Assembly (NCBI GenBank): GCA_035578905.1
Contig: JAQJVL010000682.1
Coordinates: forward strand, 372,001-436,000
Length of the DNA stretch: 64,000 nt
Source: Stictocephala bisonia
Lineage: Eukaryota; Arthropoda; Insecta; Hemiptera; Membracidae
Direction: 5' to 3'
Shown here: positions 12,701 through 23,852 of the stretch, piece by piece
Position numbering within the stretch: the stretch's first letter is position 1
How the letters are laid out: each line of letters opens with the position of its first letter
Program-made: the position numbers and the translations under genes
Notes under the pieces: generated by a model
The model's input: the letters and a program-made list of their open reading frames with translations, nothing else
Database searches by the model: none
What the model was told of the DNA's origin: nothing

Positions 12701-15700
12701 TATGTTTTAAAAAAGATATCATCTGGTGTTTATGCTCTTAAAAGAATGTCAAATTTGTGTACCTTAGAAACTTTGAAAACAATATATTTTGCCTTCATCC
12801 ACTCATACATATCCTATGGTATAAGTATTTATGGAGGTACCATAAAACAAAATTTAAATAGAATCTTAACTATGCAAAAAAAGGCCATAAGAATTATGAT
12901 GAGACTTAAAAGAAAAGACTCAGTTAAGAAAGTCTTCGAAGAATTGAGCATTCCAACAGTATACAGTTTGTATATATTTGAGACTGTTAAATATGTCAAG
13001 GCCTTTCATCTGCCACTGAATAATGATCATGCACACCATTACAACACCAGAAACAAAATCACTGTGGAATCACACAGACTTGAGTTTTTTAAAAAGAAAG
13101 CATCGTACATGGGTGTAAAGTTCTTTACTCACATTCCAGAGGATATAAAACAAATCAAAGATTCTTCAAAATTTTTAAAATCATTAAAGCAATATTTGAT
13201 CAGCCAATCTCTGTATTCATTTGAGGAATTTTTTAATAATCATGCCTAGTTTGATGCAATCTTTGTACTATTTGCTTTAAGTTCTCGGTACTTTGAACTA
13301 AGTTGTATTCGTGTTTGTTTAATATATAGTTATTTATTTAAACTGCCAACTATCTTAAATTTAATTTTATTTAGTATACTTTGTATTTAATTGACACTAT
13401 TTACATGTACAATGTGCATATACAAATAAAGATTTTATTGATTGATTGATTGATTGATTGAATCCTACATTTTTCAAAATTTTCAGGTGCTGGTCATATG
13501 TAGGGAGGTACGGAGGTGCTCAAATCGTGTCACTACAAGCACCTGATGACAAGGGCCCCAACTGTCTCGGTAGTGAAGGGCGAGCCATCCACGAGTTGCT
13601 GCATGCTCTTGGTCTTTTTCATGAACAGTCTAGAGCCGACAGGGATAAGTTTGTCAAAATACATCTAGAAAATGTTGTTCCGGGTAAATTTGTTATCTTA
13701 GTATAGGGGATTAAAATTATAAGCTACCAAGAATTTTGATACTTTAAGATTTCTAAAATGCTACTTGATTATTACATTTAATAATCTATTTATACCAATC
13801 TATACATAGTATTTAAAATAAAAATTATAAGAGACACTTGTCTATATTAAATTTACATTAACTAATTTTTGAAGTTATACTTCTTTGCGCCCGTTAGACA
13901 CTTTGGGATGGGATGTTGGTCGAGAAACCGCGTCACACTGAAAAGTAAGAACAAATTTTTAAGAACTATCGATTAATCAAAGAAATTTAATCGAAGAAAT
14001 TACTGATAATGATAATATAGGTGTATAATATAATAATGAAGTCACGTATAATATATTGAAGATAAATATATTGAATAATATTGAAAAATGTCTTATATTT
14101 CATTTATATATCCTGTCTGTTTGTGTGCGTGAGTGGGTGTATGAGAATGGCCAAAGAAGTATAACTTCCACCGTGTGGTCCGACGCACACCCAATTTTTT
14201 TATTAAATAAAATAAAAGAAAAAATTAATGTATTAGATACGAATGATGGGCAGTGCATCTTCAGCAGTGATTGAATATTGAATGAATGCACTAAACAATC
14301 AGTTAAATGGTGGAGAGACAAAATTTTCACTAGAAAGCTCCACCAGTTATGAGCAGCACTATTGGTAAAAACAAGAACTACAGTCGTATACTACAAAATT
14401 GCAGTACATTCTTTCACAATGAGGCGGTTTCAGCGCATGTCTTGTCGCACAAGTGGTCTAGTGGTTAGTCGCCATATCCTGTGGCCTAAGAGACGATAGA
14501 CATGGGTTAGAATCCTAGTGAGTTCACAAAAAAGGTCACTGGTGCAAATGCATTAGTACCATCCTTCTGCAAGTATGAGCCTCTATGGACTGACACAAGT
14601 CCCCGGCTTTGCTCATTTTCAACTAGAAATTGTTTACATATCCTTACTATTTTTTTAAAATTAATTACGTCAACAATGGCTTAGTTTACTTTTGAAAATG
14701 CATTTTTTTTTACTATTTTACAAAGTTAAATATTATTAAACCAATTCAGATTTCCGTTTTAAAAATATATACAGGGTGGAAAAAAATATATAAATGCTTT
14801 CACAAGGTTATTTTTTTCCATAGATCATTTTATAATTTAATATTTTGTAATAATTGTGTTCCATAAGTATAATTTTTGATCAGAATAATTTACTTGAAAC
14901 AGTTAAATAGAGGAGAAATAATATTATCTAAATTAGTTACTTTCAAATTCAAATAACCGTTACTCTGGAAAGGATAAACCTTTCAAAGTCTGGTTTACGG
15001 AAATTAATTCCTCTTGAATAGACCTTTCATTTGATACCAAACTCGACCTAGACTTACATTGAAGATTTTCGTTCAACTCCTCGTGGGCCGTCGCCATGAA
15101 AAGCTGAAATGTCGCTAATGACATCAAAAAGTGTGTATTTTGTAACCATGGTGATGTGCAAGATTTCACTTTTACAAAAAAGGTTATAAAAAAGTTGTGG
15201 AAGCATGATTTTTTCCCCCACCTTGTATATTTCTATGAGTCAGAAATTGTATACATGTTTTAATTTACAACCAAATGATAAATAACTGCAATGTCACATT
15301 TATTTGTTTTGTGTTTACAGGCTTCAAGTCTAATTTTGACAAGCAGAGTTTAGAAAACACAACTTACAAGTTTGAGTATGACTATGACAGCATTATGCAC
15401 TATGGAAAATATTTTTTCAGGTAAATCCTTTGAAATTCAAGAGCCTCTATACAAGTTAAATAAATGTAACTATTTAAAAGTTTTTTAGTGTAAGAAAAGC
15501 AAAATATTATAAATCTTCTCCTTATTGTCTATATGAAACGGGTAAAATGTCTCTGTAGACCATATGTATAAAGGTAAACACATCAGAGAATTTTGCCAAA
15601 AAAGACAGGCAAAATGTAAAAATTTAATCTCATGTTGAAGACAGTCTTAGAATGTAGTAAAAATAACTTAAATTTGTACATTTGACTATATTAGAAAATT

Positions 15701-18143
15701 TATTACAAAAGTTAAACCAAATTAATTTTCGTATATCTTTTTGATGCTTGTACTACCAAGATAAGAAATGATAGGAATCATAACCTCAATTTCTGTCTAT
15801 AATACTTTACATTAAGGTTGATGATTGCAAAATATGTATAAGTTTGTAGTTAAAATAATATATTAACAAAACAGTGGCAGTTTATAATCATGAGCATACT
15901 GGAGTAAATTACATACCAATAAAATTACATAAAAATAAATAAAGCATACAAGAAAACATAATAGTTGCATGCTCATTGTATCAAATTGAGCATCGATATG
16001 ATAATTCCATTTGCATGAATTGAAAATTAAACTAAATCATTTTTAGTTATACCATTCTATATGGAAATAAGAAGACTCTCCACTTATATGGGTCCATGAT
16101 GCCGGTTTCCCTAATCAGTGAATTTAATAAGTTTATGTTCGGTTTCCACAAGCAGTGCCAGCGGTTTCCCTCTCTGCAGCACTTGCTGAAGTGACTGCAG
16201 CTAATCTGTATGCTTATCTGAAATCAACCACTGTTAGATAGCAGCACGTAAGCGCAGATATGGCAAAGGCATTGGCTTGGACAGTCTATTTATAGTCAAT
16301 AGTTATAGCGTAACAATTATTTAAAAATCATTAATTCATGTTTTGTGACCAAATTAAAATTATTTTCACATTAATTTTGACCTGAATTGGCCATTCTTTA
16401 TTAGCTTCCCCTAGAAAACAGTTGGTTAGTCAAATTCAACTTAGGTGTTGAAAATTAATAAACCAAAATAACTGCAATTTGATCCCAAAACATTAAATTA
16501 TGATGGTTTTCACTCACTTACAATTATAATAAAAATGACATCATTATTGGGATGTGCATTACTGTTTTCTATTAAGAGCGATCCAAGGATATTAAAAGGG
16601 TGGTCCTGTTAGGTTCATGAATGTCAGTTTTCATGAAGGCTCCTTTTATTTCGGTATAATTATTGAAGGTAATAAAACTATGGACCATGTAAATTCGTGC
16701 AATAAAAAACTACCAACATATTTATCTAAAGGGTACAGCAACATAAATTCCTTTTTGAAATGTTCATCATGCAGCCTGTAGAGGTTGTAGTGGGGCCAGT
16801 TGTCATAATGCATCGCAACAATAAGAAACGTGTTTTTGCCATCAAAGCCTAGTTTTCAAAAAGATGATCTATGATTGTGACCCAGCATACATTCTGAAAT
16901 TGGTTCAATGTAGCTTTGTTGTGTCATATATCGAACATACATTTTGACATAGGCCACTGTTTTCAGACATGCCATGAGAGCAGTAAGAGGAAGAAGAACT
17001 GGCCCCTCAGATAATTTGAGAACACTGAGGCAATAAACGCTTCAACATTGTAATCCTCACAATATTCTGTATGTAAACATACATTTAACATTGGACTTTC
17101 TGATCAATTTGTGAGGCAACATTTTTTATTATGACCTACATTATCATCTCTACAAGTTGGGGAACGTACAAGAACTCCCTGTATGCAAATTAATGTCTTG
17201 TAGGAACACATGTGAGGGCTAAATTGTTCCCTCACAAACAAGAATGTTTGCAGGAAAAACGTTCCTGAGGGCTCAATTGTTTTTCAGTGAATTCACTACC
17301 ATTGTAATCATATTTTCTTTCGAAGAAAAATACAGGAACGAACAATCTAGCCAAAGAAATTACACATCATACCGTAACTAATGAATTCCTAGAGATAATG
17401 CATATTTTTTCTATAAAAAGATAAAGTATAAAATAAATTAAGTTATTTTAAACTTTTGAATGAAATTTTTAAGAATTAGTCTCAGTCCAGGAGTTTGATA
17501 TATTGGTTTGATGACAGATTGACTAAAATGTGAAACACCCATTTTCATTTGATTTGCAGTATGGTGTGTTATTTATCCAGCTAGACTGTTGTTCCCAGTT
17601 TTTTGAAGAAAATGAGGTCACAATGATGGTGTTTCAAATTAAAATATTGAAAGATTTTATTTTTTCATAACTTGATAAACTGTATTTAGAAAAGTTTGGT
17701 TTCAATGAAACAAACAACAGCACACACTGTTTTGAAAGAATACTTTCCACAGAGCCTCATCCAATACAGAGGCAATTTGATAGTGGCCAGTCCTTACCCG
17801 AATTTGGGCCCTTGTGATTTCTTTGTGGTGTTCTTAAATTATACAGAATCAGCATTTAAAATAAAACTGCTATAAAAAATTATATTGTCAGTGATCTACA
17901 AATATTATATGTACAGCAGTGTATTTTTTTAAGTTTAAATTGAAAAAAAAAAAATTTATTTTGTTTAGTAAAGGCAAAGGAAAGCCCACTATTACTGCCA
18001 AATATCCTGGAGCCAGGCTCGGACAGCGCAAGATGATGAGTAAGACTGACTGCCTCAAGGTCAATGAATTATACGGTTGCCTGGAGCAGTCCAAACAATC
18101 ACAGCGACGGTTCTACACTTTGTGCAACATTTTAGGACTGTGA
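6702..18143 (+). CDS. Astacin-family secreted zinc metalloprotease, complete gene in 7 exons
   Basis: Exons: 6702-6825, 8796-8896, 9963-10059, 11321-11450, 13487-13683, 15321-15420 and 17969-18143 (stop TGA), 924 nt, 307 residues. Every intron has GT...AG ends and the phases (1,0,1,2,1,2) join without a frameshift. The start ATG has a strong context (CACCATGG); the in-frame GTG 12 bases upstream is not a likely start. Residues 1 to about 26 look like a signal peptide. FQGDM (66-70) is the astacin propeptide motif whose aspartate caps the zinc. The mature domain begins near RWDVFPEKLW (about 85). HELLHALGLFHEQSRADRD (186-204) is the zinc signature, with H186, H190, H196 and catalytic E187. SIMHY (240-244) is the Met-turn with the zinc-ligand tyrosine. 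Cysteines near 152 and 177 and a C-terminal CLKVNELYGC fit the usual disulphides. No CUB or EGF domain follows, so this is a minimal astacin, expected to be a secreted endopeptidase; its substrate is unknown. Introns hold SINEs, a LINE fragment, a MITE and a mariner relic. Confidence 0.93.
8281..8445 (-). repeat. tRNA-derived SINE, family S1, copy 2
   Basis: This diverged copy of the 120-335 repeat has the same orientation and lies in astacin intron 1. Shared blocks include CAGTACAAGGT, CCCAGTCAAGG and the terminal ACTTAGAC. A B-box-like GGGTTAGAAAT lies on the minus strand near 8,415. Confidence 0.5.
10448..10712 (-). repeat. tRNA-derived SINE, family S2, copy 1 (near full length)
   Basis: Minus-strand head: an A-box-like TAGCGAAGTTGG (about 10,703-10,692) and B-box-like GTTCGATCCC (about 10,661-10,652), then a roughly 150-bp body containing TATCTTGCC and GGCGTCTTAAG, ending in an AATAA-rich tail. 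Relatives lie at 23268-23852, 28852-29138, 35305-35425, 46941-47167 and 48986-49107. It lies in astacin intron 3. Confidence 0.75.
12611..13461 (+). mobile_element. 5'-truncated LINE (Jockey/CR1-like) with ATTG-repeat tail
   Basis: An open frame from 12,614 to the stop at 13,247-13,249 encodes the region downstream of the reverse-transcriptase palm of a non-LTR retrotransposon: STKFLGLFIDENLSW, then SYISYGISIYGG and MQKKAIRIMMR, an arrangement common in Jockey/CR1-type elements. An AATAAA at 13,425-13,430 precedes a tail of (ATTG)n at 13,437-13,460. The catalytic FADD region is absent, so the copy is 5'-truncated and dead. It sits in astacin intron 4, just 26 bases before the exon 5 acceptor, close enough to be part of that intron's 3' border. 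Confidence 0.8.
14445..14640 (+). repeat. tRNA-derived SINE, family S3
   Basis: An A box (GTGGTCTAGTGGTTAGTCG near 14,452) and a B box (GGGTTAGAATCC near 14,503) are spaced as in a tRNA. A body with no tRNA resemblance follows, to about 14,640. It lies in astacin intron 5. Only one copy was noticed here. Confidence 0.6.
14772..15225. mobile_element. MITE with CAGGGTGG termini and TA duplication
   Basis: The ends are inverted: CAGGGTGGAAAAAAATA at the left and the complement of CAAGGTGGGGGAAAAAATC at the right. Both are flanked by TA (14,770-14,771 and 15,226-15,227), as for Tc1/mariner-superfamily insertions. The 454-bp interior has no transposase. The small minus-strand ORF at 14,960-15,169 shows no motif. 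It lies in astacin intron 5. Confidence 0.7.
16646..16980 (-). pseudogene. Unrecognised coding-like stretch, interrupted by one stop
   Basis: On the minus strand one frame runs from about 16,980, is broken by a TGA near 16,858, and stays open to a TAA near 16,646. The second part (about 68 codons) has protein-like composition, including AMHYDNWPHYNLYRLHDEHF. I do not recognise the family. Because it sits in an intron full of transposon debris, a decayed transposon gene is the likeliest source, but it could be chance. Confidence 0.25.
17680..17875 (+). pseudogene. Mariner-type transposase relic
   Basis: The plus-strand frame near 17,790-17,840 reads SPYPNLGPCDFFVVF, a decayed form of the mariner motif YSPDLAPCDFFLF that carries the third catalytic aspartate. 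Just upstream a piece reading TTAHTVLKEYFPQSL resembles the usual preceding segment. Start, first two catalytic residues and terminal repeats were not found. It lies in astacin intron 6. Confidence 0.5.
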
Positions 18144-18333
18144 CACAATATACAGATATCTCATCACTTTTTCGTCAACTTAAGATAAGACTTACAAAAG
18201 GCAATGTCTCAATTACAATTAAATGGTTTTAAATTACGTATTACATTTACCAAAAAAGCTGATAAAATATGATGACAAAGTTTAATATTTTTATGACTAT
18301 ATATAATACTAAAAAAACTAATAATATTTGCTC

Positions 18334-18339
18334 AATAAA
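18334..18339 (+). terminator. Probable polyadenylation signal of the astacin gene
   Basis: AATAAA lies 191 bases after the stop codon at 18,143. A second AATAAA starts at 18,400. Either could define the 3' end. Confidence 0.5.
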
Positions 18340-18460
18340 TGGCATTGATTGTACATTATATTAGATTAAGTTGAATTAGTTTTGATTATATATGAAACCA
18401 ATAAATAATGAATAAGTTTTCAAAATAATTTTTTCTTCAATTTTATGAAGGTAACAAATT

Positions 18461-18483
18461 AAAAAAAAAAAAAAAAAAAAAAA
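18461..18483. repeat. 23-base poly(A) run
   Basis: There are 23 consecutive A bases shortly downstream of the astacin poly(A) signals. It may be the tail of an old retroposed insertion, but no body could be recognised upstream. Confidence 0.7.
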
Positions 18484-18799
18484 CAGAACAGCTTCTTTGT
18501 TTTTTAGCTTATAATGTTACAGCAGTGTACATCACAATTAGTGTATAAAGTGGAACAGTGGTACCTCACAAAGTCTAGGCCCATAAACAGATTCATTATT
18601 TAAAAGTAAGAATTTTACAGAACAATTTATTCTTATTGTTATTTGTCATATAATTATGGATACTTTTATAAAAAAAAATAATAACTTGAAAGTAAATATT
18701 CAACTTTAAGGTTCGGCTTCTGTCTAACTTACTTGAATTTGTGTTTTGAAACATATAATTTTAATATAGAACACAATATAGTATGTGAGTTTTATATAG

Positions 18800-18925
18800 G
18801 CCAATGGCCAAGAGGTAAGCTATACGCCTCCGGAGCTTGAGGTTACCCGCTCGATTCCCAGGATGACGGATTGTAAAATTTCACATGAAATCTCCTAATG
18901 TGACCTTGCATCGTAACATTTATAT
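18800..18925 (+). repeat. tRNA-derived SINE, family S4
   Basis: An A box TGGCCAAGAGGTAAGC at about 18,806 and a B box CGCTCGATTCCC at about 18,849 have tRNA-like spacing, followed by an unrelated body. No tail repeat is clear. Confidence 0.55.
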
Positions 18926-20045
18926 ATATACAATTTATAAATATCATATGTTTATAAATATTGGTGACTGTCAACAGATTCACAAGAGATCAACAAAAAT
19001 GTTATTTTTTAATTATGGTGATATCTATGTATTGTGTACATAGTACTAATACTTGTGAGGCATTTTATTTGTTTGTAATTTCTCTAACATTCATATGCTA
19101 ACAGAAATTGATAAGAATTTCTGTCAGTGAATCAATAAGTTGCTTTATTACAATAGATTTAATTTACCATCTTCAGTAAGTAGCTTAAATAGATTATTCT
19201 AACTTAGTTGTAATACTTTATACAGTGCCATACTTTATATACAACTCATAAAAATTTTGTGGTTAATACATTTTTTTAAAAAGTTCTACAGTTATTACTA
19301 ACCACTTTCAAACAACTATCAACACTTTTAAATAACAAAGCTTTTTTTGTATGTGTATCTCCCAGTAACGGATCTGGAATAAAATAACAGATTCAGCTCA
19401 AACACTTGTAGTATCCCAGATGCAGATAAGAGATCTCATAGAGATATAGGGGAACACCAAGTGATTGGAAGGTAATCCCACTAACAAAGAGTTTCCAGGA
19501 GACTACCAAGGAAAGTGTTTCATATTTAAACAACAAAAAGCACTATTTTCATACATTTTGTAGTTTAAAACTACTTTTTGGAGAATTGAGAATTTCTATT
19601 CAAGTTATATAAAAACTATATCTTCCATCATAGCTTATAGATCATCTTAGATCAGTATTATGTTACTGTACATAATGTTTTTACATTACTTAAATAACAT
19701 TATTCTCCTTAGTAGATTAGTATATTTTCGGCAGATCAAAAATAGGGCTACGAGGAATGACACAGACTGACAAAATGTTAATAAGAGTAAATCTTATATA
19801 AGATAAAATACAAATAACTGAGTTCTAATCTAATTGAAAGTAAAAGCCATTACAAAAGTAATTCCTATCTTGGCCATATCAGTGTGGTGTAAATCAAATG
19901 CACACATAATGTTATGTAAATCAAATGCACCATGCATATTGCATGTTTAATAATGTTTTTTGGAAGTTAATAAAATATTATAGCTGCTCAAATACCCAAA
20001 AATGATCTTTTATCAAATAAATAGTATGTGCGATTGTATTATCAA
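18926..20045. other. Intergenic stretch, nothing recognised
   Basis: AT-rich sequence without ORFs of recognisable type. A short direct repeat (AATCAAATGCACMATG-like) occurs at about 19,893 and 19,918. Confidence 0.45.
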
Positions 20046-20107
20046 CAAGCTGACCCAACAGGCGTTGTCCTGTCTTATTAATGAGTATTAGAATAAATAA
20101 AAAATAC

Positions 20108-21023
20108 AGAAACAGGGGAGTGTTCTGTCTCCGATTCTTTTTAATGTAGTTATGGAGATAATGATGAGAGAAATTAAAGAGGAGACAAATGAAGAGATGA
20201 AGATAATGATGTTTGCTGACGATATTCTGATGTGGGGAGAAAACAGGGAGGAGATACAAGAACAACTGGACAAGTGGAGTAGGAAGATGAGGGAGAGAGG
20301 GCTGAGGATAAGCAAGGAAAAAAGTGAAGTAATGGTAGTAGGAAGGGACACAGTTTTGGAAGAAGATATATTGGTAGATGGAAGTATACTAAAAAAGGTA
20401 GATGATTTCAAATACCTTGGAACGATGGTGTCAAGTGATGGAAGAATGGAACAGGAAATAAATGCCAGATTAGGAATGGGAGCGGGATTCTTCCGGACGG
20501 TGAAACACCTAGTATGGGACAAAGAGGTACCAAGGAGGGCCAAGGTAATGATGTTCAAGAATTACTATAGGCCTATAATTACTTATGCGGCAGAGACATG
20601 GCGGATGTCAGAAAGGGAGTGGAGTAGAGTACAGGCAGGGGAAATGAGGTTCTTGAGAGCAATAAAGGGAAGAACTCGAAGAGATAGAATTAGGAATAGT
20701 GAGATAAGGAAGGATGTAGTGGAGGAGAGTATAAGAGAAAGAGTGGAACAAGCAAGGTTGAGGTGGTATGGTCACGTAAAAAGGATGAGTGTAGAGAGGT
20801 TGCCGAGGAAGATGGAGGAATGGGAAATGGAGGGAAGGAGGCCCAGAGGAAGACCACGAAGAAGATGGCTGGATGGAGTGAGGACAGACGTGGAAAAGAG
20901 AGGGAGTGTGTGGGGGGAAGTGGTGAGAGAGGAGATGTGGAGGGACAGGAGAAGATGGAGAGGCTTGGTGACAACCCAGACCCAGGATTGACTGGAACGG
21001 GACCGGATAAGTAAGTAAGTAAG
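20108..21023 (+). mobile_element. 5'-truncated LINE with exact 10-bp target duplication
   Basis: The copy starts inside the RT palm (QGSVLSPILFNVVM) and reads through FADDILMWG (the catalytic YADD-type box), YLGTMVSSDG, and the C-terminal LRWYGHVKRM and GRRPRGRPRRRW motifs common in RTE-like LINEs. The frame is open to the stop at 20,989-20,991. The 3' tail is (TAAG)n at about 21,007-21,023. Both flanks carry TAAAAAATAC (20,098-20,107 and 21,024-21,033), an intact target-site duplication. The undamaged frame and perfect duplication suggest a fairly recent insertion into the older Helitron. Confidence 0.9.
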
Positions 21024-21129
21024 TAAAAAATACTTCAAACAAAAGGTTTTTATTGTAATGCTTTTTCGTACATAAAGACTTTTAGTTTTTTTTCTTAGTT
21101 TTAGTTTATTTTTCTGAGACATAAATAAA

Positions 21130-22520
21130 CAATGATGATGGTTTTCCAACTCGAGAATAGGCAACATACAATTGCCCATGTGAAAAACACGGATTTTCAA
21201 GATTTATGCTGCATAAACATTATTTATAGCCATGGCAAATGCAAGTTGGACAGGAAATTGTAATTGTTTAAAATCAAATGACATGTTGTTAGGAATTATG
21301 GGAATATGGGGAATCAAAATGTTATCCCCTTTGAAATTTCCATTAAAAATGTTGGCTTTGATCCCATTGTTCATTATTTTTTTCACTGTAAGCCTAGTGC
21401 CATTACAAAGTATTGGTGTGTTAATGTTCTACAACATAATTACAGCACTAACTTTCAACTGCAGATTATGAGGTGGTAAACCAGGCAATTTAATTGAATT
21501 TAATAATTCTGAGGGACAGTTGACAACATCATCTGTGTTGGTGACAGAATTAACCGATTTGTATGTCATCGGATCGCCACCTATCTTATTTTCAATTTGA
21601 AAATTCATTTCTTTCACATCAACAGTATTCTGTGTATTCATAACCGTACTGTAAGCTTAAATGTTTACGTACGCTACTCAGTGGCAACTAAAAGAAACAA
21701 TAAAAAACATGTTACATGACAGCTAGCAACGCTAGCGCTCCGTGTGAATCGCCCAAGAACAAATACAATACAGTAAATACAGATGTCTGTGTACCGAGAA
21801 CCATGTCTGCACGTGTGCATGTCTATGATACTACGCAAGCAACACTGCTGTAATGAGTTTATCACCGACGCTGCCATGAGAAAACGATGTTTAATGTTTC
21901 TACGGTGGTGTAACAACTGTAGAAAACAAATATTCACCGTCCATCGGATCGGTCAGCTGATCTGTATAAACCAGAATCTGGATAATGTGGGTCCGGATTA
22001 CTGTATTCAAGTGTTTTGACATACTTCCATAAATTGAATGACTTTAAATATGCATTAAATTCATCAGCTTGTTTTGATTGTGGAATTACTGGAAGTGTTT
22101 GTCAAAATCACATGCCAAAAGTATCATTGCACCATTACATCGGTTTCTGTTGTTTTGTAATTTTGCATAGTGCAGTCTATTGCTTCCAAAGATCTTTATT
22201 GCGCCATTATGTATTTGTCCAAAATGATCATTTTGCTTTGCTGCAACACTGTATTCATTTTAGAATTCTTTTAAATATATTCAACGGCAGCTTGAATGCT
22301 GAATGAGCTGTTCGACCACCTCCCAATAGTGTAGCTGCAATACCTGATGAGGCAAGTGCTAGTGCAATTTCATTTTGTGATAAAATTGTTTTTTCCAGTT
22401 CCACCTGGAGCATCTAAGAAATAAATACCGCCAGTTCCTTCCTTCACACCTTTCATAATTGTCTCGTTAGCATATTTTTGCTGTTGATTTAATAGGGGAT
22501 TTTTTTTATTTGAAAAATGT
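21130..22520 (-). pseudogene. Helitron PIF1-type helicase pseudogene
   Basis: Blocks in order on the minus strand: YFLDAPGGTGK (Walker A, about 22,440-22,395); LALASSGIAATLLGGGRTAH (about 22,360-22,300) and FKLPLNIF; a SLEAIDCTMQNY block (about 22,185-22,150); NCPSELLNSIKLPGLPPHNL followed by QLKVSAVIML (to 21,429); FKGDNILIPHIPIIPNNMSF and FKQLQFPVQLAFAMAINN (about 21,330-21,220); and SHGQLYVAYSRVGKPS (about 21,185-21,135). These are the conserved helicase motifs of Helitron Rep/helicase proteins. Frames change between blocks and stops occur, so it is dead. No Rep nuclease (HUH) block was found. Confidence 0.85.
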
Positions 22521-23267
22521 TCTCTCAATGCCTCAGAATTGTACTGAGTTTCACAACTCAGCTATTGAAAGGAACCTTTTCTATGATATATTTGACCATG
22601 GATCTTGAAAGTAGGCATACATTTGTATTGAATAATTTTTGTTGTACCAAATGATGTCATTTTAAAGCAATTATAGTATTACTGCATGTGAGTAGAAAAT
22701 GTCTAGAATCTAGCCCATTTCCGGAAACCAATGAATGTAGTGGCTCTGGTGGCGTTATTAATGGCATCAACTTGACTTTTTGACTGGCACAACACAATCC
22801 AAGGGCTTCATTTGAAAACTGAATGTTTTACTATGTTGATTACCCGAATAGCAACGATGGGCAGTAAACAGTAATCGATTGCCATGTTGTAACTAATGTT
22901 GCAGCCGCGATGGGAACTAAACGCAATATTTCTCTGTTGTTGATTACAATTTCGTTGAAGTTCATTTTGTGCTTCCCGTTGCTTATCAGCTTCCTTGATT
23001 ATATATATCTTTGGTTTGCATCATTGCGAGTTCTGCGATCTAAGTTGGTATGTCTAACTGGTTACATTTGAATTACCAAAATTCAACAAAACTTTAAATA
23101 GATTATTTAAAACTGTGAAACATCTTCTAATTAAAATAACTAGATAAACTGAAAATAATACAAAACAGTGGTCAAAACATAAAATCTGTTTACCTGAACA
23201 TGCGTTTCCTTCCACTCATGGAATTTGCAGTCACTAGGAGACACAATGTAAACAAACAATTGCACTT

Positions 23268-23852
23268 ATTATTTATTTATTTTTATTTATTCATAAGATG
23301 CCGATCGTCAAGATATGGGCGAATATGGATTTCGAATGAGTGTAGAGATTACGAGAACTCTATACAGACCCAGACATAATTGCAACAATTAAAAGTCAAA
23401 GACTAAGATGGGCAGGCCATGTTCACAGAAGAAACAGGAACTCCAATATAAGAGCAGCTTTGGAAGATATACCAAGAGGAAGAAGACCTTTAGGACGACC
23501 AAGACTTCGCTGGTGGGACCAAGTCCAAAAAGACATGAGACACATAAGAGCTACAGAGGACATGATGGATGACCGACAAAGATGGCGTCAAGCTGTTGGT
23601 GAGGCCAAAAACCAACTTGGGTTTGAGTGGCCAGCTAGGTAAGGTAAGGTAAGGTAGATGAGCGAAATTAGTCATTGTTACAAACTAAGGCCAACTATTC
23701 CTTAGAGAGTGTCATTAATTAATAGCCCAATGACAAATGAACAGCCGGTGTTTATCAGCTGATCCTTCTCAAAATGTATTGACTCTGATTGGGATCGAAC
23801 TGAGAACCTTTAGCACATGGAGCTGGATTGAACAAACTGTGCTACCAACCAA
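23268..23852 (-). repeat. tRNA-derived SINE, family S2, copy 2, split by a LINE
   Basis: The tail half is 23,268-23,345 and the head half about 23,651-23,852, interrupted by the LINE fragment 23346-23655. The B-box-like GTTCGATCCC is read on the minus strand at about 23,798-23,789. Joining the halves reproduces the order seen in uninterrupted copies at 28852-29138 and 46941-47167. Confidence 0.8.
23346..23655 (+). mobile_element. RTE-like LINE 3' fragment inserted in an S2 SINE
   Basis: It encodes LRWAGHVHRR and GRRPLGRPRLRWWDQVQKD, the far C-terminus of RTE-like LINEs, ending at a stop at 23,640-23,642 and a (GGTAA)n tail (23,638-23,656). The SINE resumes at once. GTAGA occurs at both junctions, a probable 5-bp target duplication. 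Confidence 0.8.

Larger units (their letters stand above)
20046..23060 (-). mobile_element. Decayed autonomous Helitron, interrupted by a LINE
   Basis: Minus-strand helicase remnants (about 22,520 to 21,130) identify a Helitron. Its probable 3' end is near 20,046: a small hairpin (ACAGG/CCTGT) followed about 10 bases later by CTTG, where Helitrons normally end in CTRR. The LINE at 20108-21023 was inserted later between helicase and 3' end. The upstream limit is uncertain; a patch near 22,930-23,060 on the same strand may be more of the element. A roughly 350-base stretch at 21,660-22,020 does not match Helitron blocks and may be another insertion. Confidence 0.7.

Noticed and set aside
20088..20558. 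156-codon minus-strand ORF
   Set aside because: Antisense of the same LINE; no motif.
20608..21200. Several minus-strand ORFs of 94-144 codons rich in Ser, Pro and Leu
   Set aside because: They are antisense shadows of the purine-rich LINE ORF 20108-21023, which has recognisable RT motifs.
21783..22306. Plus-strand ORFs of 78 and 96 codons in the Helitron region
   Set aside because: The minus strand of the same DNA carries clear Helitron helicase blocks in part of it; the plus frames show no motif.
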